Shown one piece after another: positions 1 through 10,666 of a DNA stretch of 64,000 nucleotides. Source of the DNA: Schistosoma haematobium. Taxonomy: Eukaryota; Platyhelminthes; Trematoda; Strigeidida; Schistosomatidae. Each line of letters opens with the position of its first letter. The first letter of the stretch is position 1. Position numbers and translations under genes: made by a program. The notes under the pieces were generated by a model. The model ran no database searches. It was not told the DNA's origin and saw only the letters and a list, made by a program, of their open reading frames with translations. The stretch lies in the NCBI RefSeq assembly GCF_000699445.3, contig NC_067196.1, positions 87,770,364 to 87,834,363 on the forward strand, given 5' to 3'.

Positions 1-145
1 GACATACTAATCATAGGGAATATGATCAAATTATTAGAAAACTATTAATGTAATAAAAAGTACAAAATAATGTCGAAATTGAATTTTGTTGGAAAATAGG
101 GAATAAATTCATTTGCACCACTTTAACAAATCTTAAGTCATATTT

Positions 146-417
146 TAGTGAACGAGAACTCAAGTAAAGACAATCGAATGTATTTGAACACAAAATTACA
201 GAATCTCTTGATAAAATCTGAGAACCATACAATAAATTCTTCATTTGCAAAATATCAGTCAATCATCTCAGACTTGATTGTTTCTTCGTTTCCACACCAA
301 TCATTCAATGTTCTCGTTCTCTTTTCTCCGATCTTCTTAACCTTCTGCCGCCAGGCATTTCACTTTTGACTGATGATACATACTACTTATATCACCTATC
401 GTCTCCAATTACCACAC
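146..417 (-). mobile_element. LTR-1 family, solo LTR-like copy
   Basis: The copy is about 270 bp and belongs to a family also seen near 14.1, 27.5, 32.5, 35.5, 39.7 and 45.1 kb. Read on the minus strand, family members start TGTGGTG and end CACTACA, so they have TG...CA ends like an LTR. An internal TATA-like GATATAAGTAG lies near the start. It sits in the intron upstream of the first visible host exon. I infer a solo LTR; the retrotransposon family is not identified from sequence alone. Confidence 0.5.
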
Positions 418-1204
418 TTGGTTTATGTTCAAACTTGTGAGTGACATGTCTGTTAATTAAGCTTTATGTAATAGTAAACATTGGGAAGTTGGTTCCATTG
501 CATAAAAAACAATTATAACTACCGTAATGCAGTTTTAATTCACGTATTGAGTTGAATTATAAATTCACGTCACCATATCAACTTATTGGTCTAAAGTTTA
601 AGTACACTCCACCAAGCCTGAAGGTCCTGTATTTGATCTTTAATGGTGTCGTGGACGTTTACTAATGAGGAGTCTCATATTAGGATCTAAAAGCTATCCA
701 GTGCTTCCTAACTTCCACCGGTTTTCTAACTAAAGCTAATTTGTGATGTGGAACTTTTCAAACGTTTAAGGCGTATAATTAAGTTTGAAAGATCCGAACA
801 ATATTCAAGTAATAAAGAGAGCATTAGATTGTGTTAGTTTTTCATCATTCTGTGCATTATCAAACGTCAAAATAAAAAATATAATGATTCATTAGATCAT
901 AGTTGCAAGTCTTTCGAAATTTATATTTTTTGTTTTTAACATGAGTCAGATGGTTCCACGTTGACTATAACTGATTAACTGACATTTATTCTGTCTTATA
1001 TTCTGGATTAATTTTTTGTATCAATTTTTCTTCCACAGTTGATACTGCTTTCTCTCTTCTCCTTATTTTGCTAATCGTTTCTGTGTTTGCTAATTTTATG
1101 AAGTGTACCAATACACTTATCTGATATTATATTACCTATGCTTGGTTCCGACCAAGGTTTTCTTCTTTTACTAACCCTTACGTGGTATAAATTTATGTAC
1201 TTGA
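418..1204. other. Intronic AT-rich DNA, nothing recognised
   Basis: No coding stretch, repeat copy or structure could be supported here. It lies upstream of the splice acceptor at 1404 and so is most simply intron of the host gene. Confidence 0.5.
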
Positions 1205-1239
1205 CTTTGAGCTATTCTAATCGTGAAGGGTGCCGATAC

Positions 1240-1345
1240 ACTACCCGGGCCACCAAACTGGCGTTGGTGGATCAGGATTTAAGCCACTGGTTTGCTGACT
1301 GAAAGTCAAACACTAGCACCTGAGCCACCGCTCAACTATATGCTG
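1240..1345 (-). repeat. tRNA-like SINE head, third type
   Basis: On the minus strand this stretch has an A-box-like TGGCTCAGGTGC and, about 40 nt later, a weak B-box-like GGCTTAAATCC. It does not match the two abundant SINE heads in this window. A functional tRNA is unlikely because no complete acceptor stem was seen. It is probably a decayed SINE fragment. Confidence 0.3.
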
Positions 1346-1404
1346 ACTGTACACACATGCATATTGTTGTAAATCCAACTTTAATTTCCTTTTGTTCCTA
1401 ATAG

Positions 1405-1806
1405 GTTCAGGCGTTAATTTCAGTTTTCGTGAGGCATTTTCAAAAATTGGAACTATTGGTGGTGGTTGTTTAACCCCACAAAATGAAAATATCCAAATAA
1501 ATAAACCTGGACCTTTTGGTAAACAATCATTTGGTTTATTTTCTGGAATTTCACCTCAAAACACTGATACAACAGATGCCGGTGTGATTCGTTCAAAACT
1601 ATGGCCTTCTTCAGGTTTAGGCAATTTATTCAATTTTGGTGATAATGCAAACGCAAAAAGAAATCTATTTTCTCCACCAATTCTATCGAATAAGGCTGTT
1701 GGTCAAGTTGTTGATGAAAAGAAATTAGATGAGGATAAACTTAGACAACTTTTAAACGATGCACTTTGTAATCCAAAACAAGAAATGAGTAGAAATCGTT
1801 TGATCG
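1405..1806 (+). CDS. Internal coding exon of unidentified host gene
   Basis: This is a 134-codon-long exon preceded by a pyrimidine-rich tract and AG acceptor (1403-1404) and ending at a strong donor, TCG then GTGAGT at 1807. The frame is open throughout. It encodes a Gly, Asn and Pro-rich N-terminal part (for example GTIGGGCLTPQN and KPGPFGKQSFG) followed by a charged helical stretch (DEKKLDEDKLRQLLNDAL) near the end. The first codon is split after base 1 upstream, and the last codon is split after base 1. The phase matches the next exon exactly, creating an Asp codon. Codon use is AT-rich and unlike the nearby LINE ORFs. No domain family was recognised. Upstream exons lie outside the window or were not detected. 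Splicing is inferred, not proven. Confidence 0.75.
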
Positions 1807-2857
1807 GTGAGTTAGTTATTTGGTTACTATTTCATTAATTAGTATTTAGATGAGTACAAAACTCATCCAGCGCTCCTGCATTTTCATTTGGTTTCTTAGA
1901 TGATTCAAAGTCGTAACGAAAAAATGTTGATAATTCAGGAGTTATAGCAGGAAATGTTTCAACAGGGATGGCTAAAACAAATCATGACTCCTTGTTTGTA
2001 GTGTGTTAAATATTTGAAATCGACGTTTGAAACTGTGAGCGGTATTCATGCTAAACTCATCTCCTCAATAATACATTCACTGTGATTTCTTTTCAAAGTA
2101 CAAGACCATTGTCTTCAGACAAAGAAAAGCAATTTAGTATTCATTACAGTTGTCTATCAATTTAAGATGCTTTACTTTATGTATTAGTAAACTGAGATAA
2201 ATCTACTCAAATCTTCTTTCAATGATCCTCCTAGCCGTTACCTGGTGAAGACACACTCTATGTACCATGTATTCCGTTTTTAGTAAGTTTTTCGGGTATA
2301 TCACCTACAGTACTGATATTGTAGTGAACCAAAACTCAGGTACAGTAGACCAACTTATTGTTTCATGCAAAATTACAGTCTTTGTAAAATATGAAAATCA
2401 TACATTAGGTAAATCGTTTGCATATCTTCCTTGAGTTATCCCGTGCATACTCCATCATTCTTTTAATTCTGTTGTTATTCTGATCGCTCTCTGTTTTCCT
2501 TCCTGTTCTCTTCAATTCAATCCTATGCAGGTAAGCATTCTATTTCTAATTCCTGTTATATACTACTTATTATCTATCCACATGAGATGCACACATCACA
2601 ATATAATGGGGATCAAGTATGATATTCGCTATCCATTTATACAATGCTTTCGTTACGCATTTTAATATTTTGTGTTCATTTTCTGGTGTACTACTTACTC
2701 TGATCTTATGTCTTATTTTCTGATCAGATTTTACATGGTTAGTACAGTAATATAAAACAAGACTTCTGTTAATACCCATATAGTTGTAAATTTAAATCTC
2801 GTTTATTAATAATTTCGAATAAATTGAGCATTGCGTTGATTGTTATAAGTAAATAAA

Positions 2858-3083
2858 TAATATATTTGTAATATCCCAATGAGTAGAAAATTAGATTTTC
2901 TGACGTTTCGTGACTTAGTGTAAGTCACTTCTTCAGAGAATAAATAACCAAATTAAAATTAATCCAAGTTTAAATAGTACAATGGAACAATGCAAGAATA
3001 TTCTTTGAAGAAGTGACTTACACTAAGTCACGAAACGTCAGAAATTCTAATTTTCTACTCATTGGGATATTACAAATATATTA
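2858..3083. mobile_element. Foldback element E, 83 bp inverted arms
   Basis: Two arms, 2858-2940 and 3001-3083, are near-perfect reverse complements with only a few mismatches, separated by a 60 bp AT-rich spacer. The outer ends read TAATATATTTGTAATATCCC and its complement. No target-site duplication was obvious. Each arm carries a hammerhead-like core facing outward from the spacer. The element sits inside the host intron, so its fold would form in the pre-mRNA. It could be a MITE or a head-to-head retroposon composite like those of the SINEs in this window. Confidence 0.8.
2898..2940 (-). ncRNA. Hammerhead-like motif in left arm of element E
   Basis: On the minus strand, CTGAAGA (complement of 2930-2936) is followed by one extra A, then a perfect 8 bp stem GTGACTTA/TAAGTCAC with loop CAC. 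Next come GAAA (2906-2909) and a minimal helix III, leading to the cleavage trinucleotide GTC (2902-2904). Helix I is TTCT paired with AGAA. The right arm on the plus strand has TTGAAGA instead of CTGAAGA, which should be inactive. The extra A before helix II departs from the usual hammerhead consensus, so activity is uncertain. Confidence 0.5.
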
Positions 3084-3873
3084 CTTTTACTCGTTTAATA
3101 ATGTTTATTTTTTTAAAAACGCAAATCGGTCTATCTAGTGATTTAATATTAGAGCATTGGATTCATGTAAATAGGCTTTTGAATAAAGAAATTCATTTTA
3201 GATATCCGTATACAATTTAAGACAACCTAGATACAGGTAAATAAAAACTGGCTACGTCCGTTCATATTTATTGTATTATTATGTTTAAAGTAAAAGTGTT
3301 CTAAAAGTACACAGATTTACGTTTGTTCATTCCAGATTAGTCAATTAGTTATAAGCAATGTACAACTTGTTATATTTATATATCGGTTCAATTTACCAGA
3401 CTAAATCAATACGCCCAGACTAAATCATCATGAGATATGTCAGAGTAATAGAAGGGGTAACAGTAGTAGTGTTAGTAAAAAAAACATTAAGCATAGACAA
3501 TCTGATTCAAGAACAATAAATTCAAAGATTAAATTATATAAAGATTATTTTTAAAAATTCAAGATCTAATTTTTAAAAAAACTGAATTCATCTAAGCCAT
3601 TGCGAACTATTCTGAGCTATACCACGCAATGTGCGATAATCATGCAGACCTCAATCAAATAGTCTGCACCTACCTAGATGGTTTGGTTCGATTACCAATG
3701 ACTTAATGAATTGGTTCAGTCACCCCTAGCTTCTTTGCAGCCTACTTCTATGCCATTATACTTCCAAAAATAAGTTTGTATTAACTTTTAATTCTCTATC
3801 ATTGCTACTATTCCATTGACTTTTTCTATTATATCATATATATTCATTGTTTTCATTTTCTCAATTTTTCTAG

Positions 3874-4463
3874 ACTTTCTTGGATCTACTGAATACTTTA
3901 AACAACCACCGATACATCCTATTATAATGTTATGCTCACAAACAGCTTCACCAGAGAATATAGTTCGTTTAAGTTTAGCATTATCACGTAGTGTTATATG
4001 TCAAACAAATTCTGTTTCTGGTGCAATTATGCAATTGGCTATTGGTTTATTAGCTTCAGTATTTACAGATGTTTATAAAAAGAATAGAGATAATCATCGT
4101 ATTAGTTGTGCAATCAATTGTCTTCTTGTTTATTTAGGTGCTATTAAACCGGAAAAAGATAGTGACGATTGGGTGGATTGTTCATTGACGACTACTACTA
4201 ATAATAATAATAGTGTAAAATTTAATATACAGCATTATTTACGATTGACTAAAACATTGATCGATTATTTCGGACCACAATTAATACCAAGTGTATGTAA
4301 TTGTTTAACGGTACTTTTATCGGAACAACGTAAAAAAGAAATGCATTCAGAATCATCTTCTAGTCATGATATTCACACATTGGATGGTATTCATTTACGT
4401 GATGATATTATTAATTCATTAGAGAAACAAATGACTTCAATGAATTTGAAGTGTTCAAAATGA
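3874..4463 (+). CDS. Terminal coding exon of unidentified host gene
   Basis: The exon starts after the acceptor at 3872-3873, restores the reading frame of exon 1405-1806 (split Asp codon), and ends at TGA 4461-4463. It encodes about 196 residues: a predominantly helical, Leu/Ile/Ser-rich segment (around IVRLSLALSRSVICQ, MQLAIGLLASVF and ISCAINCLLVYLGAI), then a low-complexity Thr/Asn run, then another helical stretch ending LEKQMTSMNLKCSK. The pattern suggests an ARM/HEAT or MIF4G-like helical fold, but I do not recognise the family and give no function. No signal peptide can be judged because the N-terminus is missing. Confidence 0.75.
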
Positions 4464-4880
4464 AGAAGAGAAAATTTTTTTTTTAAAAAAAGAACAACTC
4501 AGAAAAGACAATGAAGAATTCTTCTTTATTCTTTGCATTTCTAACTAGTTTTTATATATATAGATTATGTATTGAATTCAATAGAGAGATTAAGTATTAT
4601 AGAGTTTAATGTGAAGAGAACAAATGAGATATAATTCCTGATTGTGTATTTACATCTACGAGAAAGAATTACAGTATAGAACATTGTAAAAAGAGATAGT
4701 GTAATATTGTACATAAAATTAAAGTTAAATAACAATTCAGTATTTGTTGTTGTTTATGCTTACTGTTATTAATATTATTATTTTCCTATCAATCAATCAA
4801 TCTTCCCTCGATAAACTGTCATTGTTTCTGTAATGAATTTATGTAGTCTGAATAAATAATTGTGATTGTGTTATTCATTA
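4464..4880 (+). other. Putative 3' UTR of host gene
   Basis: AT-rich sequence after the stop codon. Two poly(A) signals are visible: ATTAAA at 4718-4723 and AATAAA at 4851-4856. The second is followed by a GT-rich stretch typical of downstream elements. SINE-A is inserted just beyond, starting at 4907. The end of the transcript is inferred. Confidence 0.5.
4851..4856 (+). promoter_or_regulatory. Canonical poly(A) signal AATAAA
   Basis: An AATAAA hexamer about 390 bases past the stop codon, followed by TGTGATTGTGTTATTC. It is the best candidate for the end of the host mRNA. An ATTAAA at 4718 is an alternative. Confidence 0.45.
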
Positions 4881-4906
4881 TTGTTTTCCATATATTGTGT
4901 AATGGG

Positions 4907-5326
4907 CACAGTATGCACATATGCCAATAACAGACTGATCAATTGCATTCTTAAACCTCAATGGGAAGATACAAGCCAAACAATACAAAGTGAATTCAAA
5001 TTCGCCCCATTGCACAAGCAAGTGGCTATCAGGACTCAGTAGCTGAGTGGATAACGCGATGGCGTTTGAAGCGAATGGTGCTGGGTTCGAGTCCCAGAGT
5101 GAACATCAACTCTCAGATGTAGGTACATCCAGGTGACGAGTCCCAAATAGGACTAAGCGCGCGTCCTGGATTTCACTGCTAGCCACTATTCATCATTGCT
5201 TACAAATAGCTTGTGAATTAAGGCAATATCGAGGCATACGCACAGTATGCACATATGCCAATGAGAGACTGATCAATTGTAGTCTTAAGCCTCAATGGGA
5301 AGATACAAGCCAAACAATACCAAGTG
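4907..5326 (+). mobile_element. SINE-A (Sm-alpha-like), head-to-tail partial dimer
   Basis: The insertion is flanked by identical 14 bp direct repeats TATTGTGTAATGGG (4893-4906 and 5327-5340). It begins with the last 85 bp or so of a unit (CACAGTATGC to CAAAGTG, 4907-4992). A linker of about 38 bp follows, then a complete unit with tRNA-like head (A box TAGCTGAGTGG, B box GGTTCGAGTCC near 5086), a decayed hammerhead (GTGACGAG, GGACTAAG) and the full 3' body ending ACCAAGTG. There is no poly(A) tail. The head and hammerhead agree with the Sm-alpha SINE described in schistosomes, as I recall it. The dimer arrangement within one duplication implies a multimeric RNA template. Confidence 0.85.
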
Positions 5327-5340
5327 TATTGTGTAATGGG

Positions 5341-6040
5341 ATCGAAATCTCACGTTGGTTGTTCTTGTTGTGATCGTCCAGTTGTCTTAGTTGGCTTCTA
5401 AAACTGTTTATTTTGGTTAATTTATTTTGAATATTCCAAAGCTTATATGGCTTCAGCATAGGCTTATATATATGCGTGTTAATTTACTCACTTAACAGTA
5501 ATTGTAAAGAAGTGTGGTTGAAACCTGAACACATAAATCTGTACTTGATAAATAAAATTCACCAGGAGAAGAAGAATAAAACATTTAGAAAATAATGACT
5601 ATGTTGGTGCTTTGATGAGATGTAACACCTTTACTGACTGTAGGCACTCTCTATAGGGAAAACCTCTACAACTGAAAAACTAGTTGTTTTCAATGCCGCT
5701 CCGAACGAGATCAGTTTGTGATGGTTATAACTTAAACAAAACCTCTTTAAAAAACGTATTTTTTATTTTTACGTATGTAACAGCCATATTAGTAAACAAA
5801 CGTTTGTCAAAATGGTCCAATTTGTTTACTGATTATTATGCTAATGATTAGAAATTTCTGTTAAGAATTACGTAATTCCACCTTATTGTTTGTTACACAT
5901 TGAATAACTGTTGCCCTATTCAATATTTGAATCATATTTCTGTTTGAACTTGAGTAATTAGTTTAAATGATTGAAAGTGATATTTTTTATTCAAACTCCT
6001 CCCAACATTACAACGATTGACATATTTATGTATATGCTTC
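5341..6040. other. AT-rich intergenic DNA, nothing recognised
   Basis: No repeat copy, RNA gene or coding stretch could be supported between SINE-A and the next SINE-B. Confidence 0.5.
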
Positions 6041-6374
6041 CGAAGGGGTTTTTTGGAGATTGTAGTAATTTCAATAGTTGAGATCATGAGTCAATTGAAG
6101 TTAGACCATCATGGAAAACCTGGAAGCACTGGACGGCCATTTCGTCCCATTGTGGGACTCAGCAGTGCGGATCCATGACCCCGCCTCGTCAGATTTGAAC
6201 CCAGGACCTATTAGTCGCGCACGCGAGTGTTTAACCACCAGACCACTGAGGCGTCCGGCATCCAACGGTGTTAATGTCTAACTTTAACTAATCCACGAAA
6301 TCGAACTACACATCCACCATTGTTATCGGTGAGTTACTATCTTACAACAGACCCGGTTGAACTCCACTGCTTCC
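6041..6374 (-). mobile_element. SINE-B copy with broken hammerhead
   Basis: The sense strand is minus: the tRNA-like head (TCTGGTGGTTAAACAC, B-box-like GGTTCAAATC) precedes the hammerhead and a tail ending GAGTTGATTTCAAT-like sequence near 6060. The hammerhead core has lost GGA from CTGAGGA, leaving CTGAGTCCC, so it should be inactive. The 5' upstream part of the unit (near 6300-6370) is partly kept. Confidence 0.75.
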
Positions 6375-6588
6375 ATTCACATTTCGATCAGTACTATTAA
6401 TACTTATACTTAAATTAATAGCAATTATTATAATAGTAATAATACTACTACCAATATTAAAATAATAATAAATATCCCACTCCTAATATTGTATAAATGA
6501 ATAGTTTACTGAAATAAAGGAAAAAAACAGTATTCATATATGTCTCCTGAAGGATATAGAATTCACATATCAGGAATTTTATAGGTAA

Positions 6589-6735
6589 ATTCATTGAATC
6601 AATTGAAGCTAGACCACCATAGAAAATCTGGAAGCATTGGATGGCCGTTTTTTCCTAGTATGGAACTCCTCAGCTTTAATTGACTAATGAATTCAACTAT
6701 AAAAGTACTAAAATCTCCAAAAAATCCCTTCTGGA
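6589..6735. mobile_element. SINE-B inverted composite, short
   Basis: An antisense piece (TTGAAGCTAGACCACCAT through ACTCCTCAG, 6589-6672) is joined directly to a sense 3' tail (CTTTAATTGACTAATG through the C-rich end, 6673-6735). The junction falls inside the hammerhead. It is one of several head-to-head composites of this family. Confidence 0.65.
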
Positions 6736-6980
6736 AATATTAGAAATTGTTTATAATACCTTTTTCTCGAGTGACATTTTATTCATCGTTGAGTTTGCTT
6801 TCTGTAAAATCAACAATTTCTGGACAGTGTATAGAATATTTATTGCATTTTAATGATATGTGACATTAATTACAAATACAATACAGAATTGATGGATACT
6901 TTTGCAAAAGCAAACTGTTATAAATTACAATATTATAGATTTGACTTGTAATTTAAGTAGTACTGATATGATGCCTTTTT

Positions 6981-7510
6981 ATTTATTATTATTTAAGTAC
7001 ATAAACATTGGTACAAGCAGGCACCAAATAGATATGTACCACATAAATCGTTTAATTTTTGTGAGGGCTGGGATACTGCCCGGGTGCCAAAACCGAAGCA
7101 GGTGGTTTTCTTAGGGGGTCACACCCAAAGCCTTCGACCTAATGGTCTAATCCACAAGGCAGTGGAGCAACGTCGGGAGATGTAGTCCCATCGTAACCGG
7201 TGACAAATAATTGGTTCGTACGCCATTTACTCCTTTAAGATACTGGGGCCCATGTGCATGATTGGTTTGGAATCAGGGTTTTCCAACTCTCCTAGATGAA
7301 ACCTCCATATCCACCAACCCTGTTAAAGCGCCGGACATTCGCTTTTCGTCCTCCCAATTTCATAAACAATAGTAATGCTGCGAGAAGACAGTGAATAGGA
7401 ATTCTCTGGCAGTAGTTGTATGCACGTGGCCATGTGAGAGCATTTCGAGAGGGAGAGCGGACTCTCCCCACTCTCGGTCGTACCAGGGCATTTGGGGGCT
7501 TTGGTCCTTG
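6981..7510 (-). mobile_element. R500 retroposon copy
   Basis: A minus-strand copy of an unclassified family of about 480 bp, also found at 12.6, 34.3 and 47.5 kb. Its plus-strand left end is the complement of an (AAATA)n tail (ATTTATTATTATTTAAG). Its 5' part includes the GC-rich CCCAAATGCCCTGGTACGAC. No coding capacity is conserved between copies. The A-rich tail and the direct repeats around the 34.3 kb copy suggest a retroposon. Confidence 0.7.
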
Positions 7511-8870
7511 GTCAAAATAAAGTAGGCTGTTCCTAATTAAAGAATGTACAGCAACACAGGACATATTTCATTAGTTAAGAATTGCTTGCAAATTCTGTGT
7601 AATTTTAACAATACTATTATTGATTTAGATATTTTTTTACAGGAGGGCAGTCATAAATCCTTTGACCATCTAACGCTTTTCATATTTTAAACTTTAACAG
7701 TAAATATTTTACTCAACCATCTAATCAATTAGATTCGAGATACATATTCTATTCTTCCGCTGAATCAAAAACACATTAACATCTGAGTTGTATCTTATGT
7801 AGAATTTTGTTAAGTTAAATATCATCCAGTTCTTAAGACGCTAAAAATAGATTCACATAAGTCTATTGTAGGATCATGAAGTGAGCTCTAAGTTGATGAT
7901 AAGTTCTGTCCTGGATCCGAAATTGTTTATATGGACTTATCCTAACCCCAAGTTGAGGAAATGTCACGTTATATGGAATAGTCTTGAACATTATTTACTG
8001 CGTATAAAGGGTCTGGAAAGGAAGAATACTCGTAAGTCTTATGGATGAGCTCTATTGCAGTGCGTAGCACACTTGTCTTACTTTACTTGTATGCTAAAAT
8101 CTAATTTGAAATGATTGGATTATATAATACTTGTAGACTTACACTACAACTGAAAGGGATTGACTAAATTAAACAATCATGTGGTTAAAATTTATGTAGA
8201 TATTTATACTTTGACAGAAATCCTAAGGATATAGGGATATGTTTTGCATTAGACGAATGATCTTAATCAATGCTTAAATATAGAGTAGAGAGTGGAATAT
8301 ATGAGCCTGTAGACAAACTCCAAAGTCCATCTCCACCAAGCCTATTAGTCCTCTTGCTTATCAAATGCGTGTATACTGTACAAATTTCCACAACAAAGTC
8401 GAAATACATGCATGAATTACTGGTCATTTGATCATAAACACCTTACCATCATTCTTGTGTCATGAAGAAAGTGATTAAGTAACTTTGATATCAAGTATAA
8501 ATTAGTAAGCACAAAAGATAAATTAACGGATGGGACTGTGAATCAGGGATTGAAGAACTTAATTCCCATCCACCTTGAAATATAAATATCTATAACATAA
8601 GGATATTGATGAAGATGCTCTACGATGGTTTCTGAATGAATATTTAAGAAAACGTGAGATTAGCTCAATTAATTTGTATTCTATTGTTAACACATTATGG
8701 ACACAATATACTATTACATAACTTGACTATCACTCTTAGGAAAGCCTCTCACCCTACTAAGAATTAAATCACGTTATTATCAATTAAAATACCCAAGATA
8801 ACCATGATTGATATACTTTGGTGCCAAGTAGGAAAGATTATTGAAACTAGTAGGATATCATGCAGATATT
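7511..8870. other. AT-rich intergenic DNA, nothing recognised
   Basis: About 1.35 kb without a supported gene or repeat copy. Short open frames are random in composition. Confidence 0.5.
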
Positions 8871-8875
8871 ATAGG

Positions 8876-9042
8876 CAGAGGTGGATGTTAGCTGACAGTG
8901 AAATCTACGACGCGCGTTTCACCCTCTTTGGGACTCATATACTGGATGTACCCGCATCCCAGAGTTCATTTTCACTCCGGGATTTAAACCCAGTAACGTT
9001 CGCTTCAAATGCCATTGTTTTATACACTTGGCTACCGTGTCA
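8876..9042 (-). mobile_element. SINE-A fragment, head and hammerhead
   Basis: The minus-strand copy covers the tRNA-like head (complement of 8990-9040), the hammerhead region and the start of the 3' body. GAAAC followed by GCGCGTC is kept, but CTGATGA has become TATATGA, so the ribozyme should be inactive. Confidence 0.7.
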
Positions 9043-9281
9043 AATACGAATGAATTACCATACGGATAGTCCAAAAAAATTTATTTCGATTATTATTCAT
9101 CACGATTATAAACAAAATAAAAGATTGAAGCTGACTTTTGTCACGCATTAACACAATCCTGAGAATAATTATTCACCAGAAAGCAGCTAATATATCCAAA
9201 GATGAGATTATTCAATAGTGTAAATCCACAAATGCATACATACCCGGACCCAAGTGCATCGACTTTTAATTTATTTTAATT

Positions 9282-9437
9282 CAGATCATGAACCGATCAG
9301 TGTTAGACTACAATTGCAAACCTGAGTGCACCGGATGGCTATTCCGTCCTAGTAAAGGACTCATCAGCAGTACGCATCCACGATCCCACACACGGAGCTC
9401 GAACCCAGGACCTTCGGGCTCGCGCACGAACTCGTGA
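9282..9437 (-). mobile_element. SINE-B fragment, diverged
   Basis: The minus-strand copy runs from the tRNA B box (GGTTCGAGCTC) through the hammerhead to the tail. CTGATGA and helix II GTCC/GGAC survive, but GAAA has become GGAA, so it is probably inactive. The divergence suggests an old insertion. Confidence 0.65.
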
Positions 9438-9501
9438 ATTCAATTGGTAAAACATCACAATATCCACAAATCCCCATTCTGATAATAATCATGTGCTTAA
9501 T

Positions 9502-9845
9502 AGTGACTAGCTTCAAGATGGATTTCCTGGAGTTCTAGTGAGAAGCCGTGACCAGTAGAATCCAATCCATGTTGGATGGAGACAGTTATCCACCTCAAAC
9601 AATGGATGAGGGAATGTGCAAGATCATGAACTGATTGAAGTTAGACATTGACATCGTTGGATGCCGGTTCAGTGTTCTAGAGGTTGAGTGTTCACGCAAG
9701 AAGCCTAAGGTCCCAGGTTCAAATTCCGCGTGTAGGATCGTGGATACGAACGGCTAAGGAGTCCCATACTAGGACAAAATGGTCGTTCAGTGTTTCCAAG
9801 TTTCCCACGGTGATCTAGCTTTAATCAACTCATGATATCACACTT
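9502..9845 (+). mobile_element. SINE-B copy, diverged, sense on plus
   Basis: It starts AGTGACTAGCTTCAAGATGG, passes through GAAGTTAGACATTGACATC, a tRNA-like head (TGTTCTAGAGGTTGAGTG, B box GGTTCAAATTCC) and a decayed hammerhead (CTAAGGA, GACAAAAT), and ends ACTCATGATATC. It is nearly full length but degenerate. Confidence 0.7.
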
Positions 9846-10198
9846 TTCAAGGTAAAACAAATGATGATTATTGAAATATATTTTTTGTATATCACAATTA
9901 ATATTATGATAGATGATACAATTTATTTTAAAGTGTTTGTTACAATGATCTAACTAAAAGACTGTTAGTATCAGATATATATATATGAATGTGATTTATA
10001 TATTACTACAGACATGTTAATGGGAGTGGTTTAGTTAACTAGTTTTTATCTCTCTGGATTTATACTATGATATAAAGATTCTATTAAAATAGTTACTCAA
10101 ACTCATTGATCATGTGATAATGAGGCTTGTGAGAAAGTTAGACAGTCCTATTTCTTTTTTTTTTTTCAGTGAACATTTATTTCATATAATGATACTTC

Positions 10199-10657
10199 CC
10201 TTTTACAGATTGAAATCATGAGTCAGTTTAAGCTAGACCACCATGGGAAACCTGGAACCACTGGACGGCCGTTTCGTCCTAGTATGGGACTCCTCAGTAG
10301 TGCCCATCCACGACCCCGCACCCCGCGAGATTCGAACCCAGGACCTACTGGTCCCGCGCGCGAGCACTTAACCATTAGACCACTGAGCCGGCATCCGACA
10401 GTGTTAATGTCTAACTCCAACCAATCCACGAAGTTGCGCCACCGTATACCATTGTCTTCAGTGAGCTGATATTTCACAACAGACCTGGTTGAACTCCACT
10501 GGTAACGGCTTCCCACTAGAACTCCAGGAGTATCTCTTGAAGTCAGTCACTAGGACGAAACGGCCGTCCAGCGCTTTCAGGTTTTTCATGGTGGTTTAGC
10601 TTCAACTGACTCATGATTTTAATCTGTGAAATTTCTAAAATCTCCACAAACCCCTTC
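10199..10657. mobile_element. SINE-B inverted composite with target-site duplication
   Basis: The antisense unit 10199-10546 runs from the tail, through hammerhead and tRNA head, to the 5' end of the unit. It is joined to a sense 3' segment that starts inside the hammerhead at GGACGAAACGGCC (about 10547-10657). The composite is bounded by 9 bp direct repeats TGATACTTC (10190-10198 and 10658-10666), so it entered as one event. Overlapping open frames in this stretch are not real genes. Confidence 0.8.
10258..10303 (-). ncRNA. Hammerhead ribozyme in SINE-B, nearly intact
   Basis: On the minus strand, CTGAGGA, helix II GTCC/GGAC with loop CATACTA, GAAA, self-complementary helix III ACGGCCGT and cleavage site GTC are all present. 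Helix I has one mismatch next to the core (CACTA against CAGTG). Core bases are complete; activity is not tested. Confidence 0.65.
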
Positions 10658-10666
10658 TGATACTTC

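Larger units (their letters stand above)
1807..3873 (+). other. Intron of host gene
   Basis: A 2,067 bp intron bounded by GTGAGT at 1807 and the pyrimidine-rich tract TCAATTTTTCTAG ending at 3873. It is phase 1 on both sides. It contains the 226 bp foldback element E at 2858-3083. The remaining stretches, about 1840-2857 and 3084-3800, show no other gene or recognised repeat. Confidence 0.7.

Noticed and set aside
5040..5100. tRNA gene
   Set aside because: A and B boxes are good, but there is no complete cloverleaf acceptor stem and the sequence continues into the SINE-A hammerhead and body. It is a tRNA-derived SINE head. The same applies to the SINE-B heads.
7292..7564. Possible 90-residue minus-strand gene
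   Set aside because: It lies inside an R500 copy. Other R500 copies do not keep this frame.
10218..10516. Overlapping open frames of 83 and 97 residues
   Set aside because: Both follow the SINE-B sequence, whose Arg/Pro-rich translations recur at 40.7, 49.1 and 62.5 kb in different broken frames. They are by-products of GC-richer repeat sequence.
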